Below, piece by piece: positions 1-9,409 of a DNA stretch of 64,000 nucleotides. The position numbers and the translations under genes were made by a program. The DNA comes from Plantibacter sp. PA-3-X8 (lineage in GTDB: Bacteria; Actinomycetota; Actinomycetes; Actinomycetales; Microbacteriaceae): NCBI RefSeq assembly GCF_003856975.1, contig NZ_CP033107.1, positions 2,914,001 to 2,978,000 on the forward strand, in the 5' to 3' direction. A model generated the notes under the pieces. It ran no database searches and was not told where the DNA came from. It saw only the letters and a program-made list of their open reading frames with translations. Each line of letters begins with the position of its first letter. Position 1 is the first letter of the stretch.

Positions 1-1
1 T

Positions 2-595
2 GTGGTGATCCTGCTGATGTCCTGGCGTCAGGGCTTCCGGCTCTCCCTCGCCGGGATAGCAGGTCTCATCGTCGCGATCGGTTTCACCGCGGACTCGTTC
101 ATCGTGTACTTCGAACGCATCAAGGACGAACTCCGCGACGGCCGCGGTCTGGAGTCCGCCGTCGAAGCCGGCTGGAAGCGCGCGAAGCGCACCATCTACG
201 CGGCGAAGGGTGTCAACCTCCTGTCCGCCGTTGTGCTGTACGTCCTCGCGATCGGCAACGTCCGCGGCTTCGCCCTCACCCTCGGCGTGACCACGATCAT
301 CGACGTCATCGTCGTCCTGCTGTTCACCCACCCGATGATGCAGCTCCTCGGCCAGACGAAGCTCTTCAACAGCGGCAAGCCGTTCACCGGTCTCGACCCG
401 TCGGCGCTCGGCGCCATCTACCGCGGTCGTGCAGAGTTCCGGAAGCCCGTCTCGGTGCCCGGCGCCAAGGCCGCGTCCAGCAGCCGTGAGGCGGCCAAGC
501 GCCAGACGATCGCCGAGCGCAAGCAGGCCGCCCTCGTCGGAGGCGGCTCCGACACCAGAGCAGACGATCTGCCGACCGATGGGAAGGACTCCTGA
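2..595 (+). CDS. secD: Protein translocase subunit SecD, C-terminal part (5' end outside window)
   Basis: SecD works with SecF in the inner membrane and uses the proton gradient to help SecYEG finish protein export. Only about the last 197 residues are in the window; the reading frame is open to the left edge, so the true start lies upstream. The visible part has the last membrane helices of the SecD fold (SLAGIAGLIVAIGFTADSFI, then the helix around VLYVLAIGNVRGF and one around VIVVLLFTHPMM) and a charged cytoplasmic tail typical of actinobacterial SecD. Its stop codon shares one base with the secF start (TGATG), so the pair is translationally coupled. The family call is secure from the sequence and the adjacent secF. 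Confidence 0.93.
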   Translation: MVILLMSWRQGFRLSLAGIAGLIVAIGFTADSFIVYFERIKDELRDGRGLESAVEAGWKRAKRTIYAAKGVNLLSAVVLYVLAIGNVRGFALTLGVTTIIDVIVVLLFTHPMMQLLGQTKLFNSGKPFTGLDPSALGAIYRGRAEFRKPVSVPGAKAASSSREAAKRQTIAERKQAALVGGGSDTRADDLPTDGKDS

Positions 596-1635
596 TGGGT
601 GCGTTCGCACGGTTCGGAAACGAGCTCTACACCGGGAAGCGCTCCTACGACTTCGTCGGCAAGCGCAAGATCTGGTACACGATCGCCATCGTCGCGGTCG
701 TCCTCTCGGTGTTGATCCCGGTCGTCAAGGGCGGATTCAACTTCGGCATCGAGTTCCGCGGTGGTTCGCAGTTCCAGATCGCCGACGTCAAGAGCACCGA
801 TCAGACGCTGGCCGAAGACGCGGTCGCGTCCGTCGTCAGCGGCGCGACCACCCACGTGACCGTCGTGGGCGGCAACTCGGTCCGCGTGCAGACCGACCAG
901 CTGAAGAACGACAAGGTCACCCAGCAGGTGTCGGCAGCCTTGGCCGAGGCCTACGGCGTCGAACAGTCCGACATCACGAGTTCGTTCATCGGCCCGTCAT
1001 GGGGTCAGGACGTCTCCAAGCAGGCGATCGTCGGCCTCATCGTGTTCCTCGTGCTCGCGGCGATCCTCATGGCCCTGTACTTCCGCACCTGGAAGATGTC
1101 CGCGGCCGCGCTGCTCTCCCTCATGCACGACCTCATCATCACGGCCGGTGTCTACGCCGCGACGGGCTGGGAGATCACGCCGGCCGCCATGATCGGTTTC
1201 CTCACCATCCTCGGGTTCTCGCTGTACGACACCGTCGTGGTGTTCGACAAGATCCGTGAGAACACGACGCTCGACGCCGACGGCGCGGCCCGGACGTTCG
1301 GGGAGTCGGTCAACCTCGCGGTCAACCAGACCCTGGTGCGCTCGATCAACACCGGCGTGGTGGCGGCGCTCCCGGTCGCGGCGATCCTGTTCTTCGGTGC
1401 CTTCGTCCTCGGTGCCGACACGCTGCGCGACATCTCGCTCGCTCTGCTCGTCGGTATCCTCGTCGGCACGTACTCGACGATCTTCGTCGCCGCACCGCTC
1501 TACGCGAACTTCCGGCACAACGAGCCCCGCATCGCCAAGCACGACAAGCGCGTGCTGCAGGCGCGCGAGCGCGCTCAGACCTCGGATGACGCCGAGGGCG
1601 AACGCACGGAAGCAGACGCGCCGCTGGCGCGTTGA
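595..1635 (+). CDS. secF: Protein translocase subunit SecF
   Basis: SecF is the partner of SecD in the accessory Sec export complex. The 346-residue protein has an N-terminal membrane helix (about residues 27-47), a periplasmic P1-like region with the conserved FGIEFRGGSQFQI segment, and five further helices from about residue 140, including the GFSLYDTVVVFDKIREN loop that marks SecF. The C-terminal tail is charged and cytoplasmic. The ATG overlaps the secD stop by one base. Length and motif order match the family; no oddities were seen. Confidence 0.96.
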   Translation: MGAFARFGNELYTGKRSYDFVGKRKIWYTIAIVAVVLSVLIPVVKGGFNFGIEFRGGSQFQIADVKSTDQTLAEDAVASVVSGATTHVTVVGGNSVRVQTDQLKNDKVTQQVSAALAEAYGVEQSDITSSFIGPSWGQDVSKQAIVGLIVFLVLAAILMALYFRTWKMSAAALLSLMHDLIITAGVYAATGWEITPAAMIGFLTILGFSLYDTVVVFDKIRENTTLDADGAARTFGESVNLAVNQTLVRSINTGVVAALPVAAILFFGAFVLGADTLRDISLALLVGILVGTYSTIFVAAPLYANFRHNEPRIAKHDKRVLQARERAQTSDDAEGERTEADAPLAR

Positions 1636-1683
1636 CCCTGACAGCGACCGACAACCGCGTGCACGAGCGCAGGGAGGCCTGAG

Positions 1684-3939
1684 ATGGCGGACACCACGAC
1701 ATCCTCGACGGCCTCCCTGCGCCGTCTCGTCCCACGGATCTTCTCGAAGGCACAGCCGGCCGGCGCCGTCGACACCCTGATGCGGACGGTGCGGCAGCAC
1801 CATCCCAAGGCCGACCTGGCGCTCATCGAACGTGCGTACACGGTCGCCGAGCGGGCCCACTCCGGGCAGAAGCGCCAGAGCGGCGAGCCGTACATCACGC
1901 ACCCGGTCGCCGTCTCCCAGATCCTGGCCGACCTCGGCATCGGACCGAAGACGATCGTCGCCGCCCTCCTCCACGACACCGTCGAGGACACCGACTACTC
2001 GCTCGACCAACTCCACGCGGACTTCGGCGACGAGGTCGCCATGCTCGTCGACGGCGTCACGAAGCTCGACAAGGTCAAGTACGGCGACAGCGCACAGGCC
2101 GAGACGGTCCGGAAGATGATCGTCGCGATGTCGAAGGACATCCGCGTCCTCATCATCAAACTCGCCGACCGGCTGCACAACGCCCGGACCTGGGGATTCG
2201 TCCCGGCCGAGAAGGCGGCGAAGAAGGCCACGGAGACCCTCGAGATCTACGCACCGCTCGCGCACCGCCTCGGGATCCAGGCGATCAAGTGGGAGCTCGA
2301 AGATCTGTCCTTCGCCGTGTTGTACCCGAAGCTCTACGCCGAGATCGAATCGCTCGTCAAGCAGCGGACGCCGCAGCGCGAGGAGTACGTGCAGCACGTC
2401 ATCGACGCGGTGAACGAGGATCTCAAGGCGCAGAAGATCCGTGGCAAGGTCGCCGGTCGTCCGAAGCAGTATTACTCGATCTACCAGAAGATGGTCGTCC
2501 GCGGCCGCGAGTTCGACGACATCTACGACCTTGTCGGCATCCGTGTCCTCGTCAACTCGCTCCGCGACTGCTACGCGGTCCTCGGGTCGATCCACGCGCG
2601 GTGGACCCCCGTCCCGGGGCGTTTCAAGGACTACATCGCCACGCCGAAGTTCAACCTGTACCAGTCGCTGCACACCACCGTCGTCGGACCGGGCGGGAAG
2701 CCCGTCGAGATCCAGATCCGTACGAACGAGATGCACCAGCGGGCCGAGTTCGGTGTCGCCGCGCACTGGAAGTACAAGGAGCGGATGAACAGCGGGAAGA
2801 CCGCGTCCTCCGCCGAGCCCGACAGCTCGATGGCCTGGCTCGCCCACATCTCCGACTGGCAGGCGGAGACGGCGGACCCGGGGGAGTTCCTCGACTCGTT
2901 GCGGTTCGAGATCGGTGCGAAGGAGGTCTACGTCTTCACCCCGAAGGGGCGTGTCGTCGGCCTGCCCGCCGGCGCGACGCCGGTGGACTTCGCCTACGCC
3001 GTCCACACGGAGGTCGGCCACCGGACGATGGGCGCCCGGGTCAACGGGCGGCTCGTGCCGCTGGAGAGCTCGCTCAACACCGGCGACGTGGTGGAGGTCT
3101 TCACCTCCAAGAACCCCGATTCCGGTCCGAGCCAGGACTGGTTGAACTTCGTCAAGAGCCCTCGGGCGCGGAACAAGATCCGCCAGTGGTTCACGAAGGA
3201 GCGACGCGACGAGGCCATCGAGCAGGGCCGTGACGCGATCGCGCGGGCGATGCGCAAGCAGAACCTGCCGCTCCAGAAGCTCATGAACCAGGACTCGTTC
3301 GCCGAGGTCGCGGCGCAGCTGCGCTACGAGGACGTCACGGCGCTCTACGCGGCCGTCGGCGAGGGCCACGTCTCGACGCAGTCCGTGCTCGAGAAGGTGG
3401 TCGCGCTCCTGCAGAAGGACGCCGACAGCGAGCACGCCGAGTACACCGTCCCGGTGCGCGGGAGCCGCCGTGAGCGGCTGCAGAACAGCGACTCCGGGGT
3501 CCTCGTGCTCGGTGCTCCCGACATCCTGGTCAAGCTCGCGAAGTGCTGCACCCCGGTGCCGGGTGATGAGATCGTCGGGTTCGTCACGCGGGGCTCCGGC
3601 GTCTCCGTCCACCGTTCGGACTGCCACAACGTCCAGGGACTCCTGCAGGAACCCGAGCGCATGATCGATGTGGAGTGGGCGCCGTCGTCGAAGAGCGTGT
3701 TCCTCGTCCAGATCCAGGTCGAGGCACTCGATCGAGCTGGACTGTTGTCGGATGTGACGCGGGTGCTGTCCGAGTACCACGTCAACATCCTGTCGGCGAC
3801 GGTGAACACCTCGAGCGACCGCCTGGCCATCAGCCGCTTCGTGTTCGAGATGGGCGACACCACCCACCTCGACCGGGTGCTGAACGCGGTCCGGCGGATC
3901 GACACCGTGTACGACGTCTACCGGGTCAACGGCGGCTGA
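1684..3939 (+). CDS. relA: Bifunctional (p)ppGpp synthetase/hydrolase Rel
   Basis: This enzyme makes and degrades the stringent-response alarmone (p)ppGpp. The 751-residue protein has the standard long RSH order. An N-terminal HD hydrolase domain has His73 and the HDTVEDT motif near residues 97-103. A synthetase domain follows (YQSLHTTV and EIQIRT motifs), then a TGS domain (starting [19 protein letters not shown]), a conserved CCTPVPGD segment, and a C-terminal ACT domain. With hydrolase and synthetase motifs intact it is probably bifunctional, as in other actinobacteria with a single Rel. The ATG has a good GGGAGG ribosome site eight bases away. Its 3' end overlaps the convergent AbiEi-like gene by 14 bp. 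The apt gene often found before rel in actinobacteria is absent here. Confidence 0.96.
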   Translation: MADTTTSSTASLRRLVPRIFSKAQPAGAVDTLMRTVRQHHPKADLALIERAYTVAERAHSGQKRQSGEPYITHPVAVSQILADLGIGPKTIVAALLHDTVEDTDYSLDQLHADFGDEVAMLVDGVTKLDKVKYGDSAQAETVRKMIVAMSKDIRVLIIKLADRLHNARTWGFVPAEKAAKKATETLEIYAPLAHRLGIQAIKWELEDLSFAVLYPKLYAEIESLVKQRTPQREEYVQHVIDAVNEDLKAQKIRGKVAGRPKQYYSIYQKMVVRGREFDDIYDLVGIRVLVNSLRDCYAVLGSIHARWTPVPGRFKDYIATPKFNLYQSLHTTVVGPGGKPVEIQIRTNEMHQRAEFGVAAHWKYKERMNSGKTASSAEPDSSMAWLAHISDWQAETADPGEFLDSLRFEIGAKEVYVFTPKGRVVGLPAGATPVDFAYAVHTEVGHRTMGARVNGRLVPLESSLNTGDVVEVFTSKNPDSGPSQDWLNFVKSPRARNKIRQWFTKERRDEAIEQGRDAIARAMRKQNLPLQKLMNQDSFAEVAAQLRYEDVTALYAAVGEGHVSTQSVLEKVVALLQKDADSEHAEYTVPVRGSRRERLQNSDSGVLVLGAPDILVKLAKCCTPVPGDEIVGFVTRGSGVSVHRSDCHNVQGLLQEPERMIDVEWAPSSKSVFLVQIQVEALDRAGLLSDVTRVLSEYHVNILSATVNTSSDRLAISRFVFEMGDTTHLDRVLNAVRRIDTVYDVYRVNGG

Positions 3940-4603
3940 GCGGGAGCGACCAGGACGCCAGTTCGCTCCGAGTCGGCTCGAGGCCGGGGAGCATCACCTC
4001 GGTGGCACTCGACACGACACGGACGATCCGTGTGCCGCCGAGGACCCGCGGGACGGAGCGGACCCAGGCGACGACCTCCTCAGGGCTGGTGAGCCCGAGC
4101 AGGAAGTAGTTGCGGATCGTCGTCATGGCCTCCTCAGCTTCGGCCCCGGTGCGCCGTGCCAGATCCGCGACCGTGCGCGTGGGGGTCGTGACCCGCAGTG
4201 CGCCGCACCGCTCGCTGTCGTCGGGGCGGAGTGACACCTGACGCAGACGCAACCGGGGCGAACGCGCGCTTCGCCGTTCCATCGACACGAAGCCCGTGTG
4301 GACCCTCGGTGCGATGAGCGCCGCGCCGTGCAGCCAGGCGGCACTCGTCTCAGCGATGACCGCGCCGGCCAGCCCGGGCAGCTGTTCGAGGACCGCCGCG
4401 CGCAGCCTGACGGTGTCGGGTTCGTCGACACTGCAGTAGCCGTCTTCGAAGGCGAAGAGCTCGCCGTCGAGCCGCGCGGCGGCGAGCTCGGCGACGGAGA
4501 GCTCAGGTGGCTGGAGGTAGGCGGGGAGGCGGCTCGTGGAGGCCGAGGGATCCGTCGCGCAGTCTGGCTCGATGGGGGAGGACGTCTGGAGTGCCGTGGA
4601 CAT
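3926..4603 (-). CDS. AbiEi-like antitoxin-domain protein, no toxin partner nearby
   Basis: The 225-residue protein resembles the actinobacterial 'type IV TA system AbiEi family antitoxin' group. It has an N-terminal segment [20 protein letters not shown] like the winged-helix start of those proteins, then an AWLHGAAL block and a [13 protein letters not shown] block. In AbiE systems AbiEi is a transcriptional repressor and antitoxin for the nucleotidyltransferase AbiEii, but no AbiEii gene is adjacent, so the role here is unknown. The start is ATG at 4603 with a perfect AGGAGG six bases upstream. That site lies inside one arm of a 14-bp hairpin (4605-4646). The 3' end overlaps rel in convergent orientation. 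The family call is from remembered motifs, so moderate. Confidence 0.62.
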   Translation of the reverse strand: MSTALQTSSPIEPDCATDPSASTSRLPAYLQPPELSVAELAAARLDGELFAFEDGYCSVDEPDTVRLRAAVLEQLPGLAGAVIAETSAAWLHGAALIAPRVHTGFVSMERRSARSPRLRLRQVSLRPDDSERCGALRVTTPTRTVADLARRTGAEAEEAMTTIRNYFLLGLTSPEEVVAWVRSVPRVLGGTRIVRVVSSATEVMLPGLEPTRSELASWSLPLSRR

Positions 4604-4604
4604 A

Positions 4605-4646
4605 CGACGATCCTCCTGTAGCCGTCCGGCAGCAGGAGGATCGTCG
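4605..4646 (-). promoter_or_regulatory. Perfect 14-bp inverted repeat covering the ribosome binding site of the AbiEi-like gene
   Basis: Positions 4605-4618 (CGACGATCCTCCTG) and 4633-4646 (CAGGAGGATCGTCG) are exact reverse complements with a 14-nt loop. On the minus-strand mRNA the 3' arm holds the AGGAGG ribosome site and ends one base before the ATG; the 5' arm is its exact anti-sequence. Such a stem would block translation initiation unless opened. Alternatively the palindrome could be a DNA operator for the encoded DNA-binding domain. Confidence 0.7.
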
Positions 4647-4697
4647 ACGGATCTGTGGAGAACCGCGACCGTCACGCGGTTGGTGGAGCGGATCCGC

Positions 4698-5927
4698 CTA
4701 GCGGATCGCCCCGAGCCACGCCTTGCGTGCATCCAGCGCCTCGATGGCCGCGGTGAGCCGGTCGGCGTCACCCGAGGCTCGTGCAGCCTCGACCTCGTCC
4801 TCGAGCTTGGCGATGGCGTCGGCGAGCTGGCTCGCGAGCCCCTCGGTACGCGCCTTCGTCTCGGGGTTGTTGCGCTTCCAGTGCTCGTCCTCGAGCTGCT
4901 TGACGTGGGTCTCGATCTTGCGGAGACGGTCTTCGACGACGCGGACCTGCTCGCGCGGGACCTTGCCGATCTCGTCCCACCGACGCTGGATGTCGGTGAG
5001 CGCCTTGCGCGCCGAGTCCCGGTTCGTGTCGGCGAGGATCGGCTCGGCATCCGCCAACACCGCGAGCTTCAAATCCAGGTTGCCCTGGAACTCCTCGTTG
5101 TCGCGCGCGTCGATCTCGGCCTTCGCGCCGTAGATCGCGTCGCCCGCGGCCTTGAACTTCGCCCAGAGCGCGTCATCCTGGCGCTTCCCGGCACGCGGGG
5201 AGGCCTTCCACTCGTCGAGCAGGCTGCGGTAGGCGGGGATGCCCTCGGCGCCCTTGGCGATGAGGGCCTCGGCGCGCTCGACGAGCTTCTGCTTGATCGC
5301 GCGTGCTTCCTTGTGGACCGAGTCCAGCTCCGTGTAGAACGCACGACGGTGCTGCTCGATCGTCGCGCGCGCCGTCCGGAACCGCTTCCAGAGGTCGTTG
5401 GCGTCGTTCTTCGCGAGACGCGGACCGTCGTGCTGCTGACGCTGCCACTCGGCGAAGAGTTCGTCGAGTCGCGCCGAGGTCTGCTTCCACTGCACCCGTG
5501 CCGGATCCTGCTGCGCGAGCTGCTCGGCTTCCTCGACGATCGCGAGACGCGCACGTGCCGCCTCCTCGAGGGCTGCCTTGGTCTCCTGGCTCTGCGCCTC
5601 GGTCAGCTCGCTCACGGTGCCGTCGAGCGCCGCGAGGCGGGTCAGGAGCGCCTGGAGGTTGCCGACCGCGTTGGCGGACTCGACCTGCTTGGTGATCGAC
5701 TTCACGGCCTTCGCGACGTCCGTCGCCGGTGCACCACGCTTCGCGCGCTGCTCGAGGAGCGTCACCTGTCCGGCGAGGTCCGTGAACTTGCGCTCGAAGT
5801 ACGCGAGCGCCTCCTCCTTGGAACCGTCGGGGTACTGTCCGACCGCTCGTTCACCGTCGGCCTCACGGACGTAGACGGTGCCGTCGTCGTCGACACGACC
5901 CCACGGTTCGATCTCTGGACTGGTCAC
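4698..5927 (-). CDS. DUF349 domain protein, coiled-coil rich
   Basis: This is a cytoplasmic protein of about 409 residues, almost all helical, with at least three DUF349-type repeats. Their cores begin near QWKQTSARLDELFAEW, AYRSLLDEWKASP and ALTDIQRRWDEIGKV, each followed by a long charged helix. The N-terminal 35 residues (WGRVDDDGTVYVRE and on) are the conserved head of the actinobacterial family. The function is not known. The start is uncertain: GTG at 5927 has AAGGG eight bases upstream, while ATG at 5933 and GTG at 5936 sit too close to that site. It lies downstream of the cyclophilin gene on the same strand, probably with its own promoter because a hairpin separates them. Confidence 0.88.
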   Translation of the reverse strand: MTSPEIEPWGRVDDDGTVYVREADGERAVGQYPDGSKEEALAYFERKFTDLAGQVTLLEQRAKRGAPATDVAKAVKSITKQVESANAVGNLQALLTRLAALDGTVSELTEAQSQETKAALEEAARARLAIVEEAEQLAQQDPARVQWKQTSARLDELFAEWQRQQHDGPRLAKNDANDLWKRFRTARATIEQHRRAFYTELDSVHKEARAIKQKLVERAEALIAKGAEGIPAYRSLLDEWKASPRAGKRQDDALWAKFKAAGDAIYGAKAEIDARDNEEFQGNLDLKLAVLADAEPILADTNRDSARKALTDIQRRWDEIGKVPREQVRVVEDRLRKIETHVKQLEDEHWKRNNPETKARTEGLASQLADAIAKLEDEVEAARASGDADRLTAAIEALDARKAWLGAIR

Positions 5928-5993
5928 GCGCATCACCCTTGCTGTGTGTTGACCGCCGTTCGTGGCGATCGTGATCGATCCACAAGCCTATTA

Positions 5994-6012
5994 CCCCGAG
6001 TCCTGCTCGGGG
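5994..6012 (-). terminator. Possible weak terminator after the cyclophilin gene
   Basis: A 7-bp perfect stem (CCCCGAG/CTCGGGG) with a 5-nt loop lies 50 bp past the cyclophilin stop. On the minus strand it is followed by TAATAGGCTTG, which has only a poor T run, so it may be a weak terminator or part of the DUF349 upstream region. Confidence 0.4.
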
Positions 6013-6060
6013 CGACCGCTTGCGCCGGTCGGTTCCGTCTGGTGCAGGTTACTGCACGCG

Positions 6061-6867
6061 CTACTGGACCGTCACCGAGGTGATGGTGGCGGGGACCGCT
6101 GGAGCACCGTCACCGCTGCCGTCTGCGACACCGCCGGACACGACACCCGAGACGAGCTGGTCGAGACCGCTCGTGATCTGACCGAGCACGGTGTAGCCGC
6201 CGGCGGCGTCGGACGGGATGGTCGAGTCCTGGTACACGAGGAAGAACTGCGAACCGTTGCTGTAGCCGTTCCCTCCCTGGCGTGCCATGGCGATGGTGCC
6301 GGCCGGGTAGACGTCGTCGGTCGGTGCGTTCTCGACCGGGCCGTAGCTGTAGCCGGGGCCACCGGTGCCGGTGCCGTCGGGGTCGCCGCACTGCAGGACG
6401 TAGATGCCGCTCGTCGTGAGACGGTGGCAGGTGACGCCGTCGTAGAAGCCGGATTGGGCGAGGGAGATGAAGGAGGAGACGCCCTGCGGCGCGCAGGCGC
6501 CGTCGAGGGTGAGGTTCATGACGACGTCGTTGATCGTCATCTCACCACTCCAATCGCGGTCCTCGGCGATGGTGCTCGCGGGGACCTCGCCGGTGTTCGC
6601 GCCGTCCGTGGCCCCGGTGACACCGCAGGCCCCTGCCTCGGCGGAAGCCGTGGGCGTCGCGACCGGGGTGCCCGGACCGCCGGCGAAGAAGAACACCTGC
6701 GCAGCCGTGGCACCGGCCAGGATGACGACGAGCGCCGCCGCGGCGATCACGTTGTCGCGGACGCGGCGCTTCGAGCGGTGCTCGTGCACGGTGCGCCGGG
6801 CGTTGTAGGCGCGCAGTCGTGCGCGTGCTGCGCGTGCCTCTTTGTCCGGACCCTTGCTCGTTGCCAC
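6061..6867 (-). CDS. Membrane-anchored cyclophilin-type peptidyl-prolyl isomerase
   Basis: Peptidyl-prolyl cis-trans isomerase of the cyclophilin family, expected to help fold proteins outside the membrane. The 268-residue protein has a basic cytoplasmic N-terminus rich in Arg/Lys, one membrane helix at about residues 40-62 (VIAAAALVVILAGATAAQVF), and then a cyclophilin domain. Family signs include SFISLAQSGFYDGVTCHRL, GTIAMAR and NGSQFFLVY. The start is GTG at 6867 with GGAGGGAAC just upstream. The neighbourhood near rel matches the common actinobacterial placement of ppiB-like genes. Confidence 0.93.
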   Translation of the reverse strand: MATSKGPDKEARAARARLRAYNARRTVHEHRSKRRVRDNVIAAAALVVILAGATAAQVFFFAGGPGTPVATPTASAEAGACGVTGATDGANTGEVPASTIAEDRDWSGEMTINDVVMNLTLDGACAPQGVSSFISLAQSGFYDGVTCHRLTTSGIYVLQCGDPDGTGTGGPGYSYGPVENAPTDDVYPAGTIAMARQGGNGYSNGSQFFLVYQDSTIPSDAAGGYTVLGQITSGLDQLVSGVVSGGVADGSGDGAPAVPATITSVTVQ

Positions 6868-7039
6868 GTCGTTCCCTCCAGGTGCCGTCGGCCGAGCGGC
6901 GGCATCGCGCTGTCATCTGGCACCACGCCCGCGGCGGACTGCCCAGGAGAACCTTACGGGGAGCGCTCCGCGCGGACCAAACGACGCACGACGGCGGCGA
7001 CCCCGTTCTGCAGCGGGTCCGCGTGTCGCAGGCTGCGGC

Positions 7040-7052
7040 TAGCCTGGTGGAA
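7040..7052 (+). promoter_or_regulatory. -10 element giving a leaderless rarA mRNA
   Basis: TAGCCT at 7040-7045 places the expected +1 seven bases after its last T, exactly at the A of the rarA ATG (7052). No clear -35 box and no ribosome site are visible. Confidence 0.6.
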
Positions 7053-8497
7053 TGTTCAGTCGAGGACCCGGCATCGCCGGCGCACCGGTTCCGCTCGCCG
7101 TGCGCATGCGGCCCCGCAGCCTCGAGGAGGTCGCCGGCCAGAAGCACCTGCTCCGTCCCGGCTCGCCGCTCGTCCGCCTGGCGAGCGACAACGAGGGGAC
7201 GCAGGCGGCCGTGTCCGTCATCCTCTGGGGCCCACCGGGCACCGGGAAGACGACCCTGGCGCAGGCCATCGCGCACAGCTCCGGCCGCCGGTTCGTGGAG
7301 CTCTCGGCCGTGACGGCGGGCGTCAAGGACGTCCGGCAGGTCATGGAGGAGGCGATGTCGAGCCGCGACCTCTACGGCAGCTCGACCGTCCTCTTCCTCG
7401 ACGAGATCCACCGGTTCACGAAGGCCCAGCAGGACGCCCTGCTCCCCGGCGTGGAGAACGGCTGGGTCATCCTGGTCGCCGCGACGACCGAGAACCCGTC
7501 GTTCTCGGTCATCTCCCCGCTGCTGTCGCGTTCGCTGCTCCTCACGCTCGAACAGCTGAGCGACGACGACCTCGGCATCCTCATCGACCGCGCCGTGACC
7601 GACCCGCGAGGCCTGGCCGGTCGCTTCACCGTGACGCCGGAGGCCCGCGCCGCGATCATCCAGTTGTCATCCGGCGATGCCCGACGAGCCCTGACTGCAC
7701 TGGAGGCGGCCGCGATCGCCGCCGACTCCGATCTCGGCGCTCCGGTCGACCCCGACGAGCTCGATCTCGACGACGCGGGCCTCCTTGACGTCGGCGATGA
7801 GGATGATGAAGACGACGAAGGCGGGGTGGACTCCGACACCGCGACGCGGGCGCCCCGCGGTCCCGTGATCACCGATGAGCTCGTCTCGCAGGCGGTCGAC
7901 CGCGCCCTGCTCCGATACGACCGCAACGGCGACGAGCACTACGACGTCATCAGCGCGTTCATCAAGAGCATCCGCGGATCCGACGTCGACGCCGCGCTGC
8001 ACTACCTCGCTCGGATGATCGAGGCGGGGGAGGACCCGCGCTTCATCGCCCGCCGCATCATCATCTCCGCGGCCGAGGACATCGGCATCGCCGACCCGCA
8101 GGCGCTGCCCATCGCCGTGGCGGCCGCCGACGCCGTCCAGTTCATCGGCATGCCCGAGGGTCGCATCCCGCTGGCCGAGGCCGTGGTGTACCTGGCCACG
8201 GCCGCCAAGTCGAACGCGGCCTACGTCGCCATCGACCAGGCCATCGCCGACGTCAGGGCCGGAGCCTTCGGACGCGTGCCGAAGCCGATGCGCGACGCCC
8301 ACTACGCGGGCGCCAAGCGTCTCGGACACGGCAAGGGCTACCGCTACCCGCACGACCACCCGATCGGTGTCGTCGCCCAGCAGTACCTGCCCGACGAGCT
8401 CCGCGACGTCCGGTACTACCAGCCCACCGACCACGGCCACGAACGCGACATCTCGGCGCGGTTGGACAAACTCCGGAAGATCGTCCGGGGCGAGTGA
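7052..8497 (+). CDS. rarA: Replication-associated recombination ATPase RarA (MgsA)
   Basis: AAA+ ATPase of the RarA/WRNIP1 family, which acts at stalled replication forks. The 481-residue protein has a Walker A motif GPPGTGKTT (about residues 60-68), Walker B DEIH (117-120), and the sensor region ATTENPSF. The C-terminal tetramer domain has the family signature [20 protein letters not shown]. Between the lid and that signature, residues about 225-268 form a very acidic insert ([14 protein letters not shown]) that looks longer than the short linker usual here. The start is ATG at 7052, fixed by the -10 element seven bases before it. Confidence 0.95.
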   Translation: MFSRGPGIAGAPVPLAVRMRPRSLEEVAGQKHLLRPGSPLVRLASDNEGTQAAVSVILWGPPGTGKTTLAQAIAHSSGRRFVELSAVTAGVKDVRQVMEEAMSSRDLYGSSTVLFLDEIHRFTKAQQDALLPGVENGWVILVAATTENPSFSVISPLLSRSLLLTLEQLSDDDLGILIDRAVTDPRGLAGRFTVTPEARAAIIQLSSGDARRALTALEAAAIAADSDLGAPVDPDELDLDDAGLLDVGDEDDEDDEGGVDSDTATRAPRGPVITDELVSQAVDRALLRYDRNGDEHYDVISAFIKSIRGSDVDAALHYLARMIEAGEDPRFIARRIIISAAEDIGIADPQALPIAVAAADAVQFIGMPEGRIPLAEAVVYLATAAKSNAAYVAIDQAIADVRAGAFGRVPKPMRDAHYAGAKRLGHGKGYRYPHDHPIGVVAQQYLPDELRDVRYYQPTDHGHERDISARLDKLRKIVRGE

Positions 8498-8538
8498 TCC
8501 TCGGGTCGCGGCGGCCCGGCGACCGGGGCACGTCGTGC

Positions 8539-8719
8539 TAGTATTGATCCGCCTAGAACCGGTGTGACTGCGCGGCTGCTCGATCACCGTGTTCGACGGG
8601 CGTGTTCTGTAGCCGAACAGCCCCGGCGGACCCCTCTGACTTTGTCCGGTGTGATTCCGGATCACCGACGCGTCTTCGCGCCGGTCATTCATCGTTTGAG
8701 ACTTCATCGAAAGGAAACC
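8539..8719 (+). promoter_or_regulatory. rpsD promoter (-10 TAGTAT) and long 5' leader
   Basis: TAGTAT at 8539-8544 is a good -10 and predicts a start of transcription near 8551, giving a leader of about 169 nt before the rpsD GTG. The leader holds a repeated CCGGTGTGA (8559 and 8646) and a short stem around 8647-8668. It ends with an AAAGGAAA ribosome site. S4 often represses its own mRNA in other bacteria, so an autoregulatory leader is possible but not shown. Confidence 0.5.
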
Positions 8720-9349
8720 GTGTCTACCAAGTCACGTACCCGCAGCAAGACCCGCCTCTCGCGGGCACTCGGCATCGCCCTCACCCCGAAGGCCGCCAAG
8801 TACCTCGAGAAGCGTCCCTACGCTCCCGGTGAGCACGGCCGCACCAAGCGCAAGGCCGACAGCGACTACGCCGTCCGTCTGCGCGAGAAGCAGCGTCTGC
8901 GCGCCCAGTACGGCATCCGCGAGGCTCAGCTCAAGATCGCCTTCCAGGAGGCACGTCGCACCCAGGGCCTGACGGGTGAGAACCTCGTCGAGATCCTCGA
9001 GACCCGTCTCGACGCGCTCGTCCTCCGTGCCGGCTTCGCCCGCACCACGGCTCAGGCTCGCCAGATGGTCGTGCACCGCCACATCATGGTCGACGGCCAG
9101 CTCGTCGACCGCCCGTCCTTCCGCGTGAAGCCGGGTCAGCTCATCCACGTCAAGCCGCGCTCCGAGGGCACCGAGCCCTTCCAGGTCGCCGCTGCCGGCG
9201 GTCACGTCGACGTCCTGCCGAAGGTGCCCGCGTACCTCTCGGTCGAGCTCGACAAGCTCCAGGCACGTCTCGAGCGTCGTCCGAAGCGCGCCGAGGTCCC
9301 CGTGACCTGTGAAGTGCAGCTCGTCGTCGAGTACTACGCAGCCCGCTAG
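8720..9349 (+). CDS. rpsD: 30S ribosomal protein S4
   Basis: S4 binds 16S rRNA early in small-subunit assembly. The 209-residue protein starts at GTG 8720, with AAAGGAAA six bases upstream. The N-terminal domain (KSRTRSKTRLSRALGIALTP, then KRPYAPGEHGR) has no cysteines, so it is the zinc-free type of S4. The S4 RNA-binding domain follows (RLDALVLRAGFARTTAQARQ, then VVHRHIMVDG). The gene stands alone after rarA and is not inside the rpsM-rpsK-rpoA operon; such placement is known in Actinobacteria. A strong terminator follows at 9378. Confidence 0.97.
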   Translation: MSTKSRTRSKTRLSRALGIALTPKAAKYLEKRPYAPGEHGRTKRKADSDYAVRLREKQRLRAQYGIREAQLKIAFQEARRTQGLTGENLVEILETRLDALVLRAGFARTTAQARQMVVHRHIMVDGQLVDRPSFRVKPGQLIHVKPRSEGTEPFQVAAAGGHVDVLPKVPAYLSVELDKLQARLERRPKRAEVPVTCEVQLVVEYYAAR

Positions 9350-9377
9350 GACTGCGGCCCGGCTCAGGGCACCACAC

Positions 9378-9409
9378 GAAGAGGCATCGGCTCCGGCCGG
9401 TGCCTCTTC
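9378..9409 (+). terminator. Rho-independent terminator after rpsD
   Basis: A 14-bp stem (one G-U pair) with a TCCG tetraloop, arms 9378-9391 and 9396-9409, sits 29 bp after the rpsD stop. It is followed by ATCGTTG rather than a full T run, which is common in high-GC genomes. Confidence 0.8.

Noticed and set aside
997-3867. A 956-codon open frame on the minus strand opposite secF and rel
   Set aside because: It has Arg/Val/Asp-biased composition and no domain match, and it mirrors the codon pattern of rel; a shadow of high-GC coding DNA.
4655-4663. DnaA-box-like sequence (TTCTCCACA on the minus strand)
   Set aside because: A single site with a mismatch, no cluster of boxes and no AT-rich region, so not an origin.
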